Positions 51,647 through 64,000 of a DNA stretch of 64,000 nucleotides are shown piece by piece. The DNA is from Aptenodytes patagonicus (Eukaryota > Chordata > Aves > Sphenisciformes > Spheniscidae). A model generated the notes under the pieces. It made no database searches and was not told where the DNA came from. It saw only the letters and a list, made by a program, of their open reading frames with translations. The DNA lies in assembly GCF_965638725.1 (NCBI RefSeq), contig NC_134957.1, positions 18,190,101 to 18,254,100 on the forward strand. The letters run 5' to 3'. The translations under genes and the position numbers were made by a program. Position 1 is the stretch's first letter. Each line of letters starts with the position of its first letter.

Positions 51647-51690
51647 GGGGAAGGAAAAAAAAAAAAGAAGAAAGGAAGAAAGGAGGGGGA
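51647..51690 (+). repeat. 44-nt pure purine tract with A12 run
   Basis: An uninterrupted stretch of A and G, including twelve consecutive A (51655-51666) followed by GAAG/GGAAG units and a G5 run. It is in the probable 5' UTR, or immediately upstream of a downstream start site. Such tracts can form triplex (H-DNA) and slip during replication, so its length may vary between individuals. Confidence 0.85.
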
Positions 51691-51760
51691 CCGTCCTCCC
51701 CGCTACCTCCGCCAGCATCGCCACCACCATTGACACTACTCCGAGTCTCCAGTTGCGCCC

Positions 51761-51787
51761 ATGCCTGTGCCGCCAGTTTCGTTTTAG
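51761..51787 (+). other. Upstream ORF 2 in the 5' UTR (8 codons)
   Basis: ATG at 51761 opens a frame encoding MPVPPVSF and ends at TAG 51785-51787, 26 nt before the GRIA3 ATG and in a different frame. Because it is so close to the main start it is likely to be in the mature mRNA whichever start site is used. The ATG context (CCC before, C after) is weak, so leaky scanning to the GRIA3 start is expected. Confidence 0.65.
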
Positions 51788-51813
51788 GGGCTGAACCGCA
51801 GGGGCTGAAGAAA

Positions 51814-51904
51814 ATGGGGCAGAGCGCGCCCCGGACCCTCCTGCTGCTGCTGGCGGGGCTGCTGGGGGAGGCTCTGGCAGGGTTCCCCAACACCATCAGT
51901 ATAG
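51814..51904 (+). CDS. GRIA3: GRIA3 coding exon 1: signal peptide and mature N-terminus of GluA3
   Basis: GRIA3 encodes GluA3, a subunit of tetrameric AMPA receptors, the cation channels that mediate fast excitatory transmission at synapses. The exon begins at ATG 51814 in strong context (A at -3, G at +4) and reads MGQSAPRT, a run of leucines and small residues, then GFPNTISI. Residues 1-22 form a signal peptide (hydrophobic core LLLLLAGLLG, probable cleavage after ALA). GFPNTISIGG is the mature N-terminus of vertebrate GluA3 and separates it from GluA1, GluA2 and GluA4. The exon ends in phase 1 with ...ATA G and the donor GTAAGC at 51905. The reading frame is open upstream to at least 51730 but has no ATG, so 51814 is the first possible methionine. 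The Met used in human GluA3 six codons earlier is CCG here. Exon 1 also contains 5' UTR whose left end is unknown. Confidence 0.96.
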
Positions 51905-52974
<1,070 letters not shown>

Positions 52975-55900
52975 TAAATACATGCTTTTTTAAAAAAATA
53001 TTTATTTGTTATCTATTCTTACCTTCAATTTCTCCCTGGTAGCCTAGAGTTCTTGTTCATACAATACAGTGCAACAAATGTGTGTAGTGGCATGAGGTTT
53101 AGTGGATTTGCAGCACTATATGGTTGAATAATACCTTAGGGAAAGTTCTCTCACCGCTTCTTTTCACCCCCTTAGTTTTGTTTTCCAGAAAAAACACCAT
53201 GTTAGTTATATAGCAGCGCTGTGTAGCTGTGATCAGTGAATTGCCGCTGAAGTAACATCCCTTTTCTGTTGAGGCTATGACCTAGCTGTGTGAAATAGCG
53301 TAATTTGCAAATAATACCGTGTAGGAATAAAACAGAAACAGCTGTTTACAAGTGACCTTGAGGGGACAAAGCTAGAGGGGCTTACTTGCCTCCTCTGCCC
53401 TGTAATACTGGGTTGTTTTCTTACAGTGAAAGTCCTGTTAAAAGCTGAGGAGACTGTAAACTGACAAATACCGTTAGAGCTGAGGGGAGAGAAAATGGAA
53501 TCGGAACGCTAAGCGTTATAAGAAATAGCTCTGCACAAGCAATGAATATGTATAATTTGAGCCTTTATTAACAGAAGAAGCAAAATAGAACTTTGAGTAG
53601 TCTTAATGTGGTGTTAAAATGCGAAATCTCTTTCTGAAAGACTGGTGCATGTTCTGCATTTAAAAAAGCATTCCTTTACCAATAGTAGTTCCTGAATATT
53701 TGTTTTACTGATGTGTCCAAATTCAATTTTATACAGTTTTTATTGTAAATCTTTGAAAATGAATGGAGTCTTCTTGCGAGGTAGTTGCATGCACTTTGCA
53801 GTATACAGAAATATGTCTGTACATGCGTGATCTAAAGGACCTCTGAATGCAATGTACTAACTTTGTGTTATGAACAGGATTCCTGTTCATGTACTCACAG
53901 CGTAAAATGTTCAAAGAGGAAGCATTGTACTAAAATAGTGAAGTATTAGAGTACAGAAAACTAGTATCTCTTGCTTTAAAACAATTTCATGTTTTGAATA
54001 TCTTATTTCTTTATTTTTCTGTTTGTTTGGGATAGGATAGTTCTTATATTCCTGTCCCAGGCTGTATAATCTGAAGGCTGGACAAGTAGATATTTTATTC
54101 TTCTAGGGTTTCGGGTATTTTCTGAGAAAGTTGATGGTTAGAAAATATACAATAAGGAAGTATTTGGACAAATTTTAGATTGGTATTCTAACATATCCCC
54201 CATGTGACTACTTCTTGCTAGTGCAGCGTTACACTTTTTAAAGGGCTTTGAATTAGGACCTTTAAAACTTTTTCAGGGGGATTAATTATATAATATCCAA
54301 TAAAAATATTTGGTAAAGTGGAAAAAAATGGTAAATAAAAGCGTGTCTGTACTTTACATCTTATTTTACTAATCCTATCCAGCCTCAACAGCTCTTACAA
54401 CAAACATCAGACTATTAATCCTTAATCAGTGTAATCCCTTCAAGAGGCTGTATCTCAAACATAGTTTCTTAAATATCAATTATATGGATTTAAACTAAAT
54501 ACATTAAACTGCTTGGGTGATTAATTATTGTTTTTTAAAAGTTCTCCCAGCACTTCTTTACAGATCCCACCAAGACAAGTGAACCACATGCTCGTTCAGA
54601 GACAGTCAATGTATCATTTAGTCAGTGTGCTTCTAATCTTCTGACATCTAATGTTTTTTGTCATTGCTTAGTGAAAGCTGTGGCCATTTTAGTAAGATGA
54701 GATGGCTTTCTGTAGTATAGGGCTGCATGTTCCAACACACATATTACCAGTGCAGCGAAACTGGGAAAACTTAAATCTCTGGAGAAACCATAGACCAGAG
54801 AATACCAACCTACAGTAACCTATTTAAAAATAGAAGATGTGAAAAAAGAAACAGAAGAAAGAAAATGAAAAGGTGACCTTGTCCATAGCTATGTCAACCA
54901 TATGGTAATACTGTTGGTAGGAAAAGAATACGGTGAGTCCAAGTAACCAGTCATAGGTCTCAGTAGCTCAAAATAAAAAAAAAAAATAGAAGAACAGTTG
55001 CGCTTCTTGGATCTCGAAGCAGTTATCTTTGAGTGTCAGAATGCTCATACATATCGATGCATTAGGATGAACTAATAGCTCCTCACACTACCTGGCTGAC
55101 ATGTAAAACGTTCTGGCCTAAGTACCCTTAATCACATCCTCACTTCCCAGTGGAGTGGCAGATAACTTCAGGGTGCTGCCGTATCCGTGAAGGAATTCTT
55201 TCCACAACATTTTTACTTCTCTTGGAGATAAGCATAAATTGTCTCTAGTGCTGTCACACAGCCGTTTGATCAATATTTGCAATTGGCAGGGATCCATAGG
55301 AGAGAAACCTGCAGTGACTCTGACTGCCTTCACTGGAGAGGGAGGCTGTGGCTGACTTTGTGGTGGGATAGGTAAAGGAACAGAAGGGAAATTGGAGAAA
55401 GTAGCATGTGTAGCTTGAGCCTAGTGCCTGTGCTAGTCAGTATCCATAAAATAATACTTTTCATTCTCCTTTGGTTTGATTTATATGATAGTGGCTGTAG
55501 TAAGTGTTCATGTGTGCAGGAATTGAGAGGGGCTCTGCTCAGGAAAGACGTATGTTCTTGGTGTACAGCTGCACATCCCGCTTGGTGCAATCTGGTGCAT
55601 TCCAGAGGCACGAGAAAAAAAATCTCTTCTGAAGTATCCTCATGAGCCAGAGATAAAAAGCCCACCTCTGGTAGGGCTGATTTGGCAGTATCCCAACATG
55701 GGAACAAACTTGTTTAGAAGCAAAAGAAAATTCCTGCCCTAAGCCCCTCCCTCTCATTCCTTTTTCAGTTAAATGATGCATAATCTGATTCATGTACATG
55801 TATTCCCTGCTTTACTGCTAGCACCGAGCCCCTCTCTGTATATTTAATGTACACACATGCATACAGTATTCATCCACTCTGTATTTGTCTGTAAATCCAC

Positions 55901-57096
55901 CTATTTATTTAGCTGTATGATATCTTAACAGAGAGCAAATGCAAACACTGATGAAAATTCCAGTGTATTTAAAGGTGAGTTGAAGTTTATCACCTGGCTC
56001 TAGGGGGGGATTTATTACATCTTTTAAAATATGCAGCTTTTTGCCATCAGAAAAAAACTGAAAGGAAGAAAGTTAGCTTGACCTGTGAATGAATAAAATC
56101 AAGTAAAACATGGATGTTATATTTTCTTCAAAAATGCTCCTGTAGGGAGTGAGCTGGCTTTTTCAGAATAATATAACAACTCAAATGTATAAATTCATCA
56201 CTGAAGTGCCTTTCATGCTTTTCTTATAACCTCTGATGAAGGATGTTAGTATTAATGTTGAATTATGCGTACAGTTCTGTAGATCATATTCCCTAGAAAT
56301 AACCCGCGTATGTCTTTCTGCTCTGCACTTGTAGTGCACTATACTAACACTGCTCTAGCCTCTGCAGTGTCAGCTCATTAGCACACAGATCTCATATTCC
56401 CTCTCTGCACTGTCATTGCAAAAAATTGCTGTTGTACACCTTTACAGCCAACAAATGTGCACTTGCGTTATGTACAATTTTCAAGAAATATTTAGAAAAG
56501 TAAACGCAACCTTATATGTAGTCAGAGTGGAATTTCTCAAAAGAAAGCATTAGTTTTCATTAAAATCTGTTGATCATGTAATGATAGTGGTGGGATGTGT
56601 ACGGGTGAAAAGGGGCTGTGATTGCAGAATCTAATTAATCTACAGGCAGATTCCCTCTCTCAGCTAAACCTATCGGCTGCAAATTCTTGTCCTGTTAATT
56701 TCTCTGAGTCATTTCTCATATATCTTCTGAACCCAGAAGGCTTTTTATATTTTACCAAATGTTGATGTGTAGTGTTTTTTCCACAGGCACTTGTTCTTAA
56801 AGAGACCAAAAAAAGAGGGAAGACACAATGACATGCTTACCTTAAGTTGCTAAAATCCTGTAAGTGATTGTATGGACACTGCCTTGAGGGAGTCTGATTT
56901 CAGACTTTCTTGGAAAATTTTTCTTTAGCATCTTTGCAGTCCTTGTGTTTAGTCTTTCAAATTCGACTTGGAAGATTTTAATGGAAAAAGTGCCTGTTTG
57001 TTGTTGTGAGAACGTTGCAGAAAATGATAGCACAGGGTTAGTAGCAGACAATTTTTCCAGTTTAACTGTATTACTCCCTTTCCCAAAGCACAGGTG

Positions 57097-57165
57097 CATA
57101 TATATATCTCTATATGCTCACATGCATACTCACTCGCACACATGCACGCATGCACACACACACAC
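57097..57165. repeat. Compound TA / CA-rich microsatellite zone in intron 2
   Basis: A short (TA)n run at about 57097-57106 is followed by mixed CATG/CACA units and a clean (CA)n run at about 57149-57165. It is simple sequence, likely polymorphic. Translations of it on both strands explain several spurious His/Thr-rich or Cys/Val-rich frames. Confidence 0.8.
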
Positions 57166-60100
57166 TTTTTCCTTAGGTGCTGCTCGGCATTTCTTTTTGC
57201 CAGTGGGCAGATAATTTGCTTCCCTTGCATCTGTGTACTCTTTGGCCAGCTGGCAAAGGACACTGATGCTGAAAGTGGTCAGTTCCCTTCTGCCAAAAGC
57301 ATAAGCATGCCTCACTGAAAGTCTTGCCAAGTTTGGGCCGTGTGCTGCTGGTTTTGCATGAGTAGAGACCACAGGGTAGGTGCCTCGCTCTCCCGATAAG
57401 GAATGCACTGTGGCTTCTCCCAGCATTCTGTGGTAAAACACCTGGAAATGTGCTTTCTACACAACTCAGTTCATTACAGATCCCTGAAAATGCCTTTTAT
57501 GCCGCGGAACGTGCTCAAGTATTGTATGTTACTGCTGTGTGACAAAGAAAATGAGCTGGCTTTAGTTTAGGGTTTAGAGCTTTTGCAATATTGGGGTAGG
57601 TCGAAAGGTGAAGGGTGTGTTCCAACTAAAGTTTGTTTCCACTTCGTGGCAGAGCAGATGCTTTGTCATTAAGCTGAATGTGATCTCAGTGTTAGCAGAA
57701 GGAACCATACTGCTTTCAAGTATGTTTTATTCTTTCTTAAATTAATTTCAGAATAAGCTGACTCTCCTCTCTCTCCTCCTCTGCTGCATACATAGCATTT
57801 ATATACTGTTTAGATGTTAGGGTTCCATTTAACTCACATTGTAGGGATGAAAAAAAATCTCATATGAATGGACAATTTTTTGAGAAACTCTGAATTCACC
57901 AAATGAATGAAGAATAAAGCACAATGAAGAGCACCATTTACTTGTTCAATTTTGGAAAGATTTTGTGCAGATGCAGGATGAAATTGTTCACTTTTCCTAT
58001 ATAGCACTGGGCCTGGAGGACCCATGAGATTATTGGCATGGGTTGGAGAGCTACTGATTAACTGTACATTCCAATAAAAAGTGTAACAGCTGTAGTTTAT
58101 CTCTAGGAGGAAATGGAGATGCCATGATGGGAAACAAGCATGTGACAGTAGCTTTTAACAACAACAAAAAACCACGGTTTTGTTGAAGGCTGACTCGGGA
58201 GCTTGTCCAAGAGCCACAGAAAACAGTGGGTTTCTTTCCTCTGGGTTCACTGTGTTCAGTGTCTGGGAGGTGGGAGGCCGTCCTACTGCAAGCGTAGGAC
58301 TGTTATGGAAGAAGGTGTGAAATGAGGGAGCTGAGGTATCTTTAATGATTCTTTATTGTCACAATCTAGCGATTTAACATTTTTTCCATTTAAAGTACAT
58401 ATTTTGTCATTACCGATTTTGGAATGCTAATTTTGATTAAGCTAGGCATCCTTAAAATGCTTTAGAATATGTTATTTTTAAAGCAGCAACAGTTTGGTTT
58501 CATAGTTCAGTTTCAAACCAAGCCAAACCATATAATTGGAAACTCATGTTCATTTATTGTGAGAAAGATGTTTATGTTTAATTCGTATTTGGCATTTAAG
58601 TTACAGCCTCAGATCAGTACTTTCTATGCTGCTGTAAAGTATAGATCACTGGAAGGCCACGGCCCCCTTTCTAAGGGAACTCATAAGGCAGCCTAAAAAC
58701 TCTATTCCTATGGTCGTGAGGTTTGCTATACAGGGGCTTGTACCTCCACTGGAACAATGTGGTGATCTAAAAATAGAAATATAAAAATGATTGATCTAGA
58801 TCAAACCAGTTTCTGTGAAACTGTGTGATGATCACTGCAGGGAAGCAATTTCCAGATTTCATCCATGGGGATTCTTTTTCGTCTAAATGTGTATGTGTTA
58901 ATGTTTCCCGTCAGAGGCGTGCTTCCCTCCATTATATCACCTACTTTATATTATTGTTCATCTTCAGAATATCCGATGCCCTAGAAACCTCAAACTCCGA
59001 GATGATTTGGAGTTTTTCGTGTGCAGTCATCTGATGAAGACTCCAAAGTAGACACTCATGTTCGGCTGTTTGTAGTCATTGCAGTGTGGACACTAATAAC
59101 TATCACACAGCTTCACAGTCTGTACTCTGGCCTGACTGTATTGGGGAGCTTGGAGATATTTCTATAGCACCAGAAATGCAGAGTTAACTTATCAACGCGT
59201 AGCTATATGTGAAACATTCAAAGGCAGTGCGTGCCTTTTTAGTTGTTCTCACCAAGATGTAATTATTAGGGGTAAAACTATCATATACACACAGAGCAAG
59301 AGAGAAACTGGTGGTAAGGTTTCTGTGTAAAGAGGAAGGTGAATGTAGGAAGGAGTTATGTCGATGAATCCACCCAGCAGTCATTCCTGTGTATCCTCCT
59401 TGTGGTGTCTGAGGCACTGGGTCTGTTTTATCATGTTAACTGCTTCTAAAATAGCAAGTGGCAATGTGCAGCCCTCACACAAACACTGCACAGGAGGCAC
59501 AGAAGCCCTTATGCATGAGTATCAACCTGCAGGGACACTGCGCTGCGAATAACTTGCCCAGGCACTTGTAAAAAGGGTGAATTGCTCTCCTAGAATTGGA
59601 TAATAGCCCAGGTGAGCACTCTTCTGCTGGAATGGAACGACCTATCTGGTCTCTTGTATGTAATTATTTTGCTAGACTATTTGGACATTTCAGATATGCT
59701 GAAAGTTTTTTGTTTGCTTTTTTCAAACACAATTTACAACGTGTTCACTTTCAGACCACTTGTAAGTTACGGGATTGCATTTGGATGCTTGGTCCTGCCC
59801 TTGTGTTGGGCTTTTATTTGTTGGAGTTTATTCAAATGTGATGTTTGAAATTCAGATCAAGAATTCAAAAAAAATGCAGGGCTGCATGGTGACTTCACTG
59901 ACTTGTCACTAATACAAGAACTGTCTTTAAAATCATATGCAGATATCTGGGAAAGGTATATCCATTCTCTGATGGTATATAGTCCATGCATACTTACTTC
60001 ATTCCACATATACTTCATTATTTTCACACCTCTCTCTCCTGGACTGATGTGTGTAATGGTGCTTGCCGATTTCACCATCAGTAGTTTTGTCATATGCAAA

Positions 60101-60337
60101 CGTCAAGCATTTGGGCCCAGCCCATGTGGTAAAGGGACTGAACTTGGGAAACTGTGGACTCTTCTGATGGCTCTTAGCATGATTTGGAGTGAGTCAATTT
60201 GTACTTTTGGTAGCACAGTTTTGCTCTCTCCTGTACAAGGAGGTATTGCAGGGCTGTGTGCAGTGAAAAACTTGGAGAGCTTTGGCTCACAGTGCCTTTT
60301 TTCATTTTATTGATCACTTCTTCCACTTCCCTTCCTT

Positions 60338-60380
60338 AAAAAAAAAAAAAATCCCAAACAAAAAAATCCCAAACAAAAAA
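60338..60380. repeat. A14 run followed by two TCCCAAACAAAAAA units
   Basis: Fourteen A residues (60338-60351) followed by two copies of a 14-15-bp unit TCCCAAACAAAAAA(A). On the minus strand this reads as T-rich GTTTGGGA repeats. It could be the decayed poly(A) of a retroposed sequence, but nothing recognisable precedes it. Confidence 0.75.
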
Positions 60381-62839
60381 TCAAAGAGCAAGAAGAAACC
60401 CCACCAAAAACCAGCCTACTCTTCACGCTTCTGAAAAATAAATTGAAATTAGCATTTACTAATTTGCTGTCCTTGCTAGAAGGTGACATACATTCCCACT
60501 GATGGACCTAGGAGAACATGTGTCGCAGCTGTACAGCAAGCCAATCTGTCACTTGACAAAGGAGAAATTTTCAGCTCTTTACCTGAAATAAGCAAAGCTG
60601 TTGGAAAGAAAGCAAGTTTAATATTGCAAAGTTCTTTGTCTCCTACACACCCTGGATCTTTATTGTAAGTACGGTCCACACTTCTGCAGCACAGCATGTG
60701 CCCAGTTCTTGCCTACCTGACCTACACTCAGACTGCTTATTTGAGTGTGGGAGAAAGAACCGTCTTTACTAGAAGCAGTGTTGCCTGTTGATTTCTCCCA
60801 GTGAGGTCTGTAGAACGTGCTGTAATCAGTATCTCACAGCTGCCAGCTTTTCCAAGAGATGTGCAGCAGTGCATTTCAGGGATTGGTGCCTTCCATGATT
60901 TCTTTGTCTGATTTCCATTTCAGAGATCTTAGTCTGAGATAGGTGCTGTAGCCCACTTAGTGAACATGGATCAGGTCCTGTGAATCACAGCGTTGCTGCA
61001 TCATGACGCATGTCTTGGTTGGTCTTTGTACCCTGCTGTGTATGCTAAAATCCTTAAAACTTTTTGGTGGTGGTGGTTGTCATCGTCGTTTGTGTTTTTC
61101 TTCTGAGGGGGAGGCGCAGGGGGAGAGATGGCTTGGGGAGAAGTCGTAATTGGAAAGTTTTTTCAGGTGATGAACTTTCCATAGCCTTTCTACAGCAGCA
61201 CATGGCAAGACATTGGTTTTTACCGATTACGGGGGTTTTGTCTTCTTAGGCTTTACCGCTTGTGTCACCAAGTTTGGATTCTAATGAAGTCTGATGGTCA
61301 GAAAACTCAAGTTCATGTGCATTCTTTTTTCCCAGCAGTTAGATGAGAGCTAATTAGCGTCCATCGATTTGCAAAGGACTGACCCGGGGTCTAACCCTGC
61401 ATTGAATCAAAACTGTTAGGGGGATTCTAAATTGTCTAGCAAGTTTAATGTACTCGACCATCTTTCTCCAAAGTGCTTGTGCAGTGGTCAGGTAGCATCT
61501 CCAAAGTGGCTTCACTACCATTGTGGGGTATGTTGAAAGGAGTTGGACCTAAGGAAAAGCTGGATGAGTGAGCAGTCAGCATAATATCTGCTATCCTACT
61601 TCGAATTTCCATTTTAAAACATTGCTTTTTGTGCCTATTTACTTATGACTTCTTGATGAATATAAAATAATACTAAAGAGAAAAAATGTATCTGGTTGTC
61701 CTATGCCAGCTAATGCTATTTCTTTCTTATTTCAGCCATGTCAGCAGAGTGATTCTCATGACTAATGGTAGTTTTCATATATTTATGTTGACTGCCTTGG
61801 CCAGCTCAGAATGAGTTCCTCCATAGAACCATTATCTCACTGCTGTTCTGTGCATCCCAGAAACGGGTTGTATATACCAGAACATCGTGCTGCATGACTT
61901 CAAAAACACTTACGATTGGAAATGATGGGAGCTGGGTGACTTGCTAATCTTTCATTTCAGATATAGTTCCCAAAAGGTTTTAAAGATTAGATTGGGATCA
62001 ACCAGAAAATTAGAGAATTAAAAATAAAAGCTTTTTAAATAGTTGCAGACTTCAAATAATTGACTCGGTTTCAGTTGAAGCCAAATGTTTTGGTTTGGAA
62101 ATTATGATTTCTGGGTTTTGTACGTTTTTTTTCTTGACTGAAACAATTTGGTAAAGCATGTCCGAGTTAGCAAGATGTTTCTGCAGACATGAATCTGCCT
62201 TTTTCAATGTAAAAGCACCTGTTCTGTCCAATTTTTATAATGACATATAGATGATGAATGTGGAAGAAAAAATTGTGTGTGTTTTGGAAGAAGCTGTCTG
62301 CATTTTTCAGGGTATACAGTTCAAGCTGCATGTGATGGATTTTATGGATAGACAATTTTTGTCAGTTAAAGTATGTATAGCATGTCTTCCCGCACCATCT
62401 ACAGGCAACTTCCTTTATTACCTGGAGGGGCAGTGAGATAAGCCCAAAATTGATGAAAATGAGACCAGTTAACCCTCATGAAGTTTTTCACTACTCCAGT
62501 TTGGTGCTTCAGGTGCAGAGGTTGCCTTGTTTAAAGCATGAATCAGTATAGCTTTACTACATGCAGAGCGTAGTAAATGTAGTGATAGTTTCTAGAACCA
62601 CAGTGTCCTGTTTCAAAGATGTGCATTCATATGCATCAGATGTGCTTTACTGCCAGTTGTTTTGTGCTAAATAACACAAAAAGAAATTGCAAGCAGTGAT
62701 ATGTAGTAGTGCATATCTGCAATGTTCACTGGGACCTAAATGTTTTAGTGCTTCGTTGTTCTACCCTAACAGAAAGAAAAAAAAGCCTTTTTGTATCCCA
62801 TTAGAGAAATACGGGCAGTCAAGATACATAATGGAGTCT

Positions 62840-62925
62840 TCCTCTGATCTGATTTACACCAGGGTAAATTTGGAGTAGCTCTGCGGGAGTTTGAAGGAGT
62901 GAAGCCAGTAAAGGGTAAAAACAGA
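62840..62925. repeat. Ancient palindromic CR1/L3-type fragment in intron 2
   Basis: 'ctgatttacaccagggtaaa' and 'tttggagtagctctgcggga', followed by 'gagtgaagccagtaaaggg', match an old amniote repeat. In that repeat 'gatttacaccagtgtaaat' and 'ggagtaactcc' are mirrored around an 'attgaagtcaatgg' centre. The left half is well kept and the right half eroded. Confidence 0.6.
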
Positions 62926-63428
62926 GCGGTCTCTCATGGGGTATTCCTGGCTTTAAGCCTCTGGATAAGTGTGGGATGTGGATCCAGGATAGCCAATGGA
63001 TTCTTCAAGGGAGACTCGGAGCGTCTTAATCAGTAGCGCACCTCTCCTCCAGGACTACCCAGGTTGTCCAGGCTCTTGACTTCAACAACTAACTGAATAC
63101 CCCCTTGTGTAGCGTCGCACATATTTCCTCTTGGAACTTTGGGAAATTTAACAAAACGTTCACGTTCAGCAGTAATAAGTGTCCCTTTATAAATGATGCT
63201 GGGTATCTCAGAAGTATCTGTAATAGACTGTGTAGAGCAGAATCTGCCAAGGAAAGATTTTGTTTTTCAATTGAAACAAAATAGTGTAAATCAAATGGTC
63301 TCCAGTGGAAAGTGCTGACCCTGCTTTTAGCAGGAGTCACTTACACAATCTCTACTTTCAGATTTTCATTTTTTTTTTCCCTTTCCCCCCATATATGTGT
63401 TTTTGTAGCTGTGAACCTTTCACTACTT

Positions 63429-63443
63429 TTCTCTCTCTCTCTG
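63429..63443. repeat. Short CT microsatellite
   Basis: About seven CT units in a pyrimidine-rich context inside intron 2. The nearby sequence was checked as a possible acceptor for exon 3, but no coding sequence follows it. Confidence 0.8.
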
Positions 63444-64000
63444 CATCAGTTTATGGATTTTGCAATTCTTGTATGAATAGAGGCTGTGTGACATTAAAAA
63501 CCATAGACTCTTCTGTGAAATTTAACTGCTTGTGTCTCTTACCTGCTTGCGTGAATAGTGATAGTCCTGATTGAAAAACATGGCATTTTTTTTCTGAGTT
63601 GATCTAGAGGTAATTCAGGAACAGATCTCTGGCAAAACAGGGTCTTCTGGCTGAAGCATAAAGCTAACACTTTAACCTATTTTCGTCTGTAAAAGCACCT
63701 TGTTATTTTTCATGAATAGTGAACGTATTGTAGGTAGTGATGCTGTTAACTCCTGCATCCTGGTAAGGTTCCAGCTTGGATCATTATCAACATAAATCAG
63801 TTATTTTCCTGGAAGCTTTATTCAGATAAATTATCTGCACTTCCTGTCTTAAATTCTTATTGTGTTGTTCTGCAGTGCTAGCCCCTGTTTCACATAAGAT
63901 GCATTTGAGATTTGAGTTGAGGCAATCGCTGCATACACTGGAGGATACAATTTGATATTAAAGTATATTTTCCTTGCGGGCTTTTCTGAAAAGATTTTAT

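Noticed and set aside
51730-51813. Upstream in-frame extension of GRIA3 by 28 codons
   Set aside because: It would start at TTG, not ATG, in ordinary context. The sequence has no similarity to known GluA3 N-termini beyond the final Lys-Lys.
51315-51896. 193-codon minus-strand frame over GRIA3 exon 1
   Set aside because: Antisense shadow of the 5' UTR and signal-peptide exon in GC-rich DNA; no domain and no supporting splice context.

Overview
This is vertebrate nuclear DNA, almost certainly from a bird. Most of it is AT-rich noncoding sequence. It carries one 5'-truncated CR1 LINE with the usual avian CR1 3' end, two much older CR1 remnants, one solo LTR of a family common in birds, and several worn amniote repeats (MIR-type SINEs and CR1/L3-type LINE tails). 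There is no bacterial or viral gene organisation. All protein-coding capacity I can support belongs to one gene, and only its first two coding exons fall inside the window.

The gene is GRIA3 (AMPA-type glutamate receptor subunit GluA3) on the + strand. A CpG-rich promoter region at about 50.86-52.16 kb contains the 5' UTR, with two short upstream ORFs and a purine tract. Coding exon 1 (51814-51904) encodes the signal peptide and the first mature residues. A short intron of 906 bp follows, then coding exon 2 (52811-52969), which continues the amino-terminal domain. From 52970 to the right edge is the beginning of a long intron 2; I see no third exon. About 83 of roughly 890 residues are present. 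The glutamate-binding domain, pore, editing sites and flip/flop exons lie outside.

The first ~50 kb is a gene desert upstream of GRIA3. Its landmarks, left to right, are: a very degraded CR1 (about 9.38-9.96 kb, minus); a tRNA-headed SINE-like remnant (about 15.35-15.51 kb); a younger CR1 with a broken reverse-transcriptase ORF (19.51-20.80 kb, minus); a MIR-like SINE (about 22.08-22.20 kb); a second very degraded CR1 (about 25.44-26.64 kb, minus); a solo LTR with a perfect 5-bp target duplication (28609-29168, plus); an ancient LINE tail at 29.39-29.51 kb; several palindromic ancient CR1-type fragments between 33 and 41.2 kb; and a second MIR-like SINE at about 49.5-49.69 kb. A few perfect inverted repeats and microsatellites are also noted.

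I found no undescribed biological system. The points most worth a second look are the apparent shift of the GRIA3 start codon relative to the mammalian protein, the two 5' UTR micro-ORFs plus the 44-nt purine tract, the catalytic-site mutation in the CR1, and some perfect inverted repeats. Family names for the old repeats rest on remembered consensus sequences, not on a database search.
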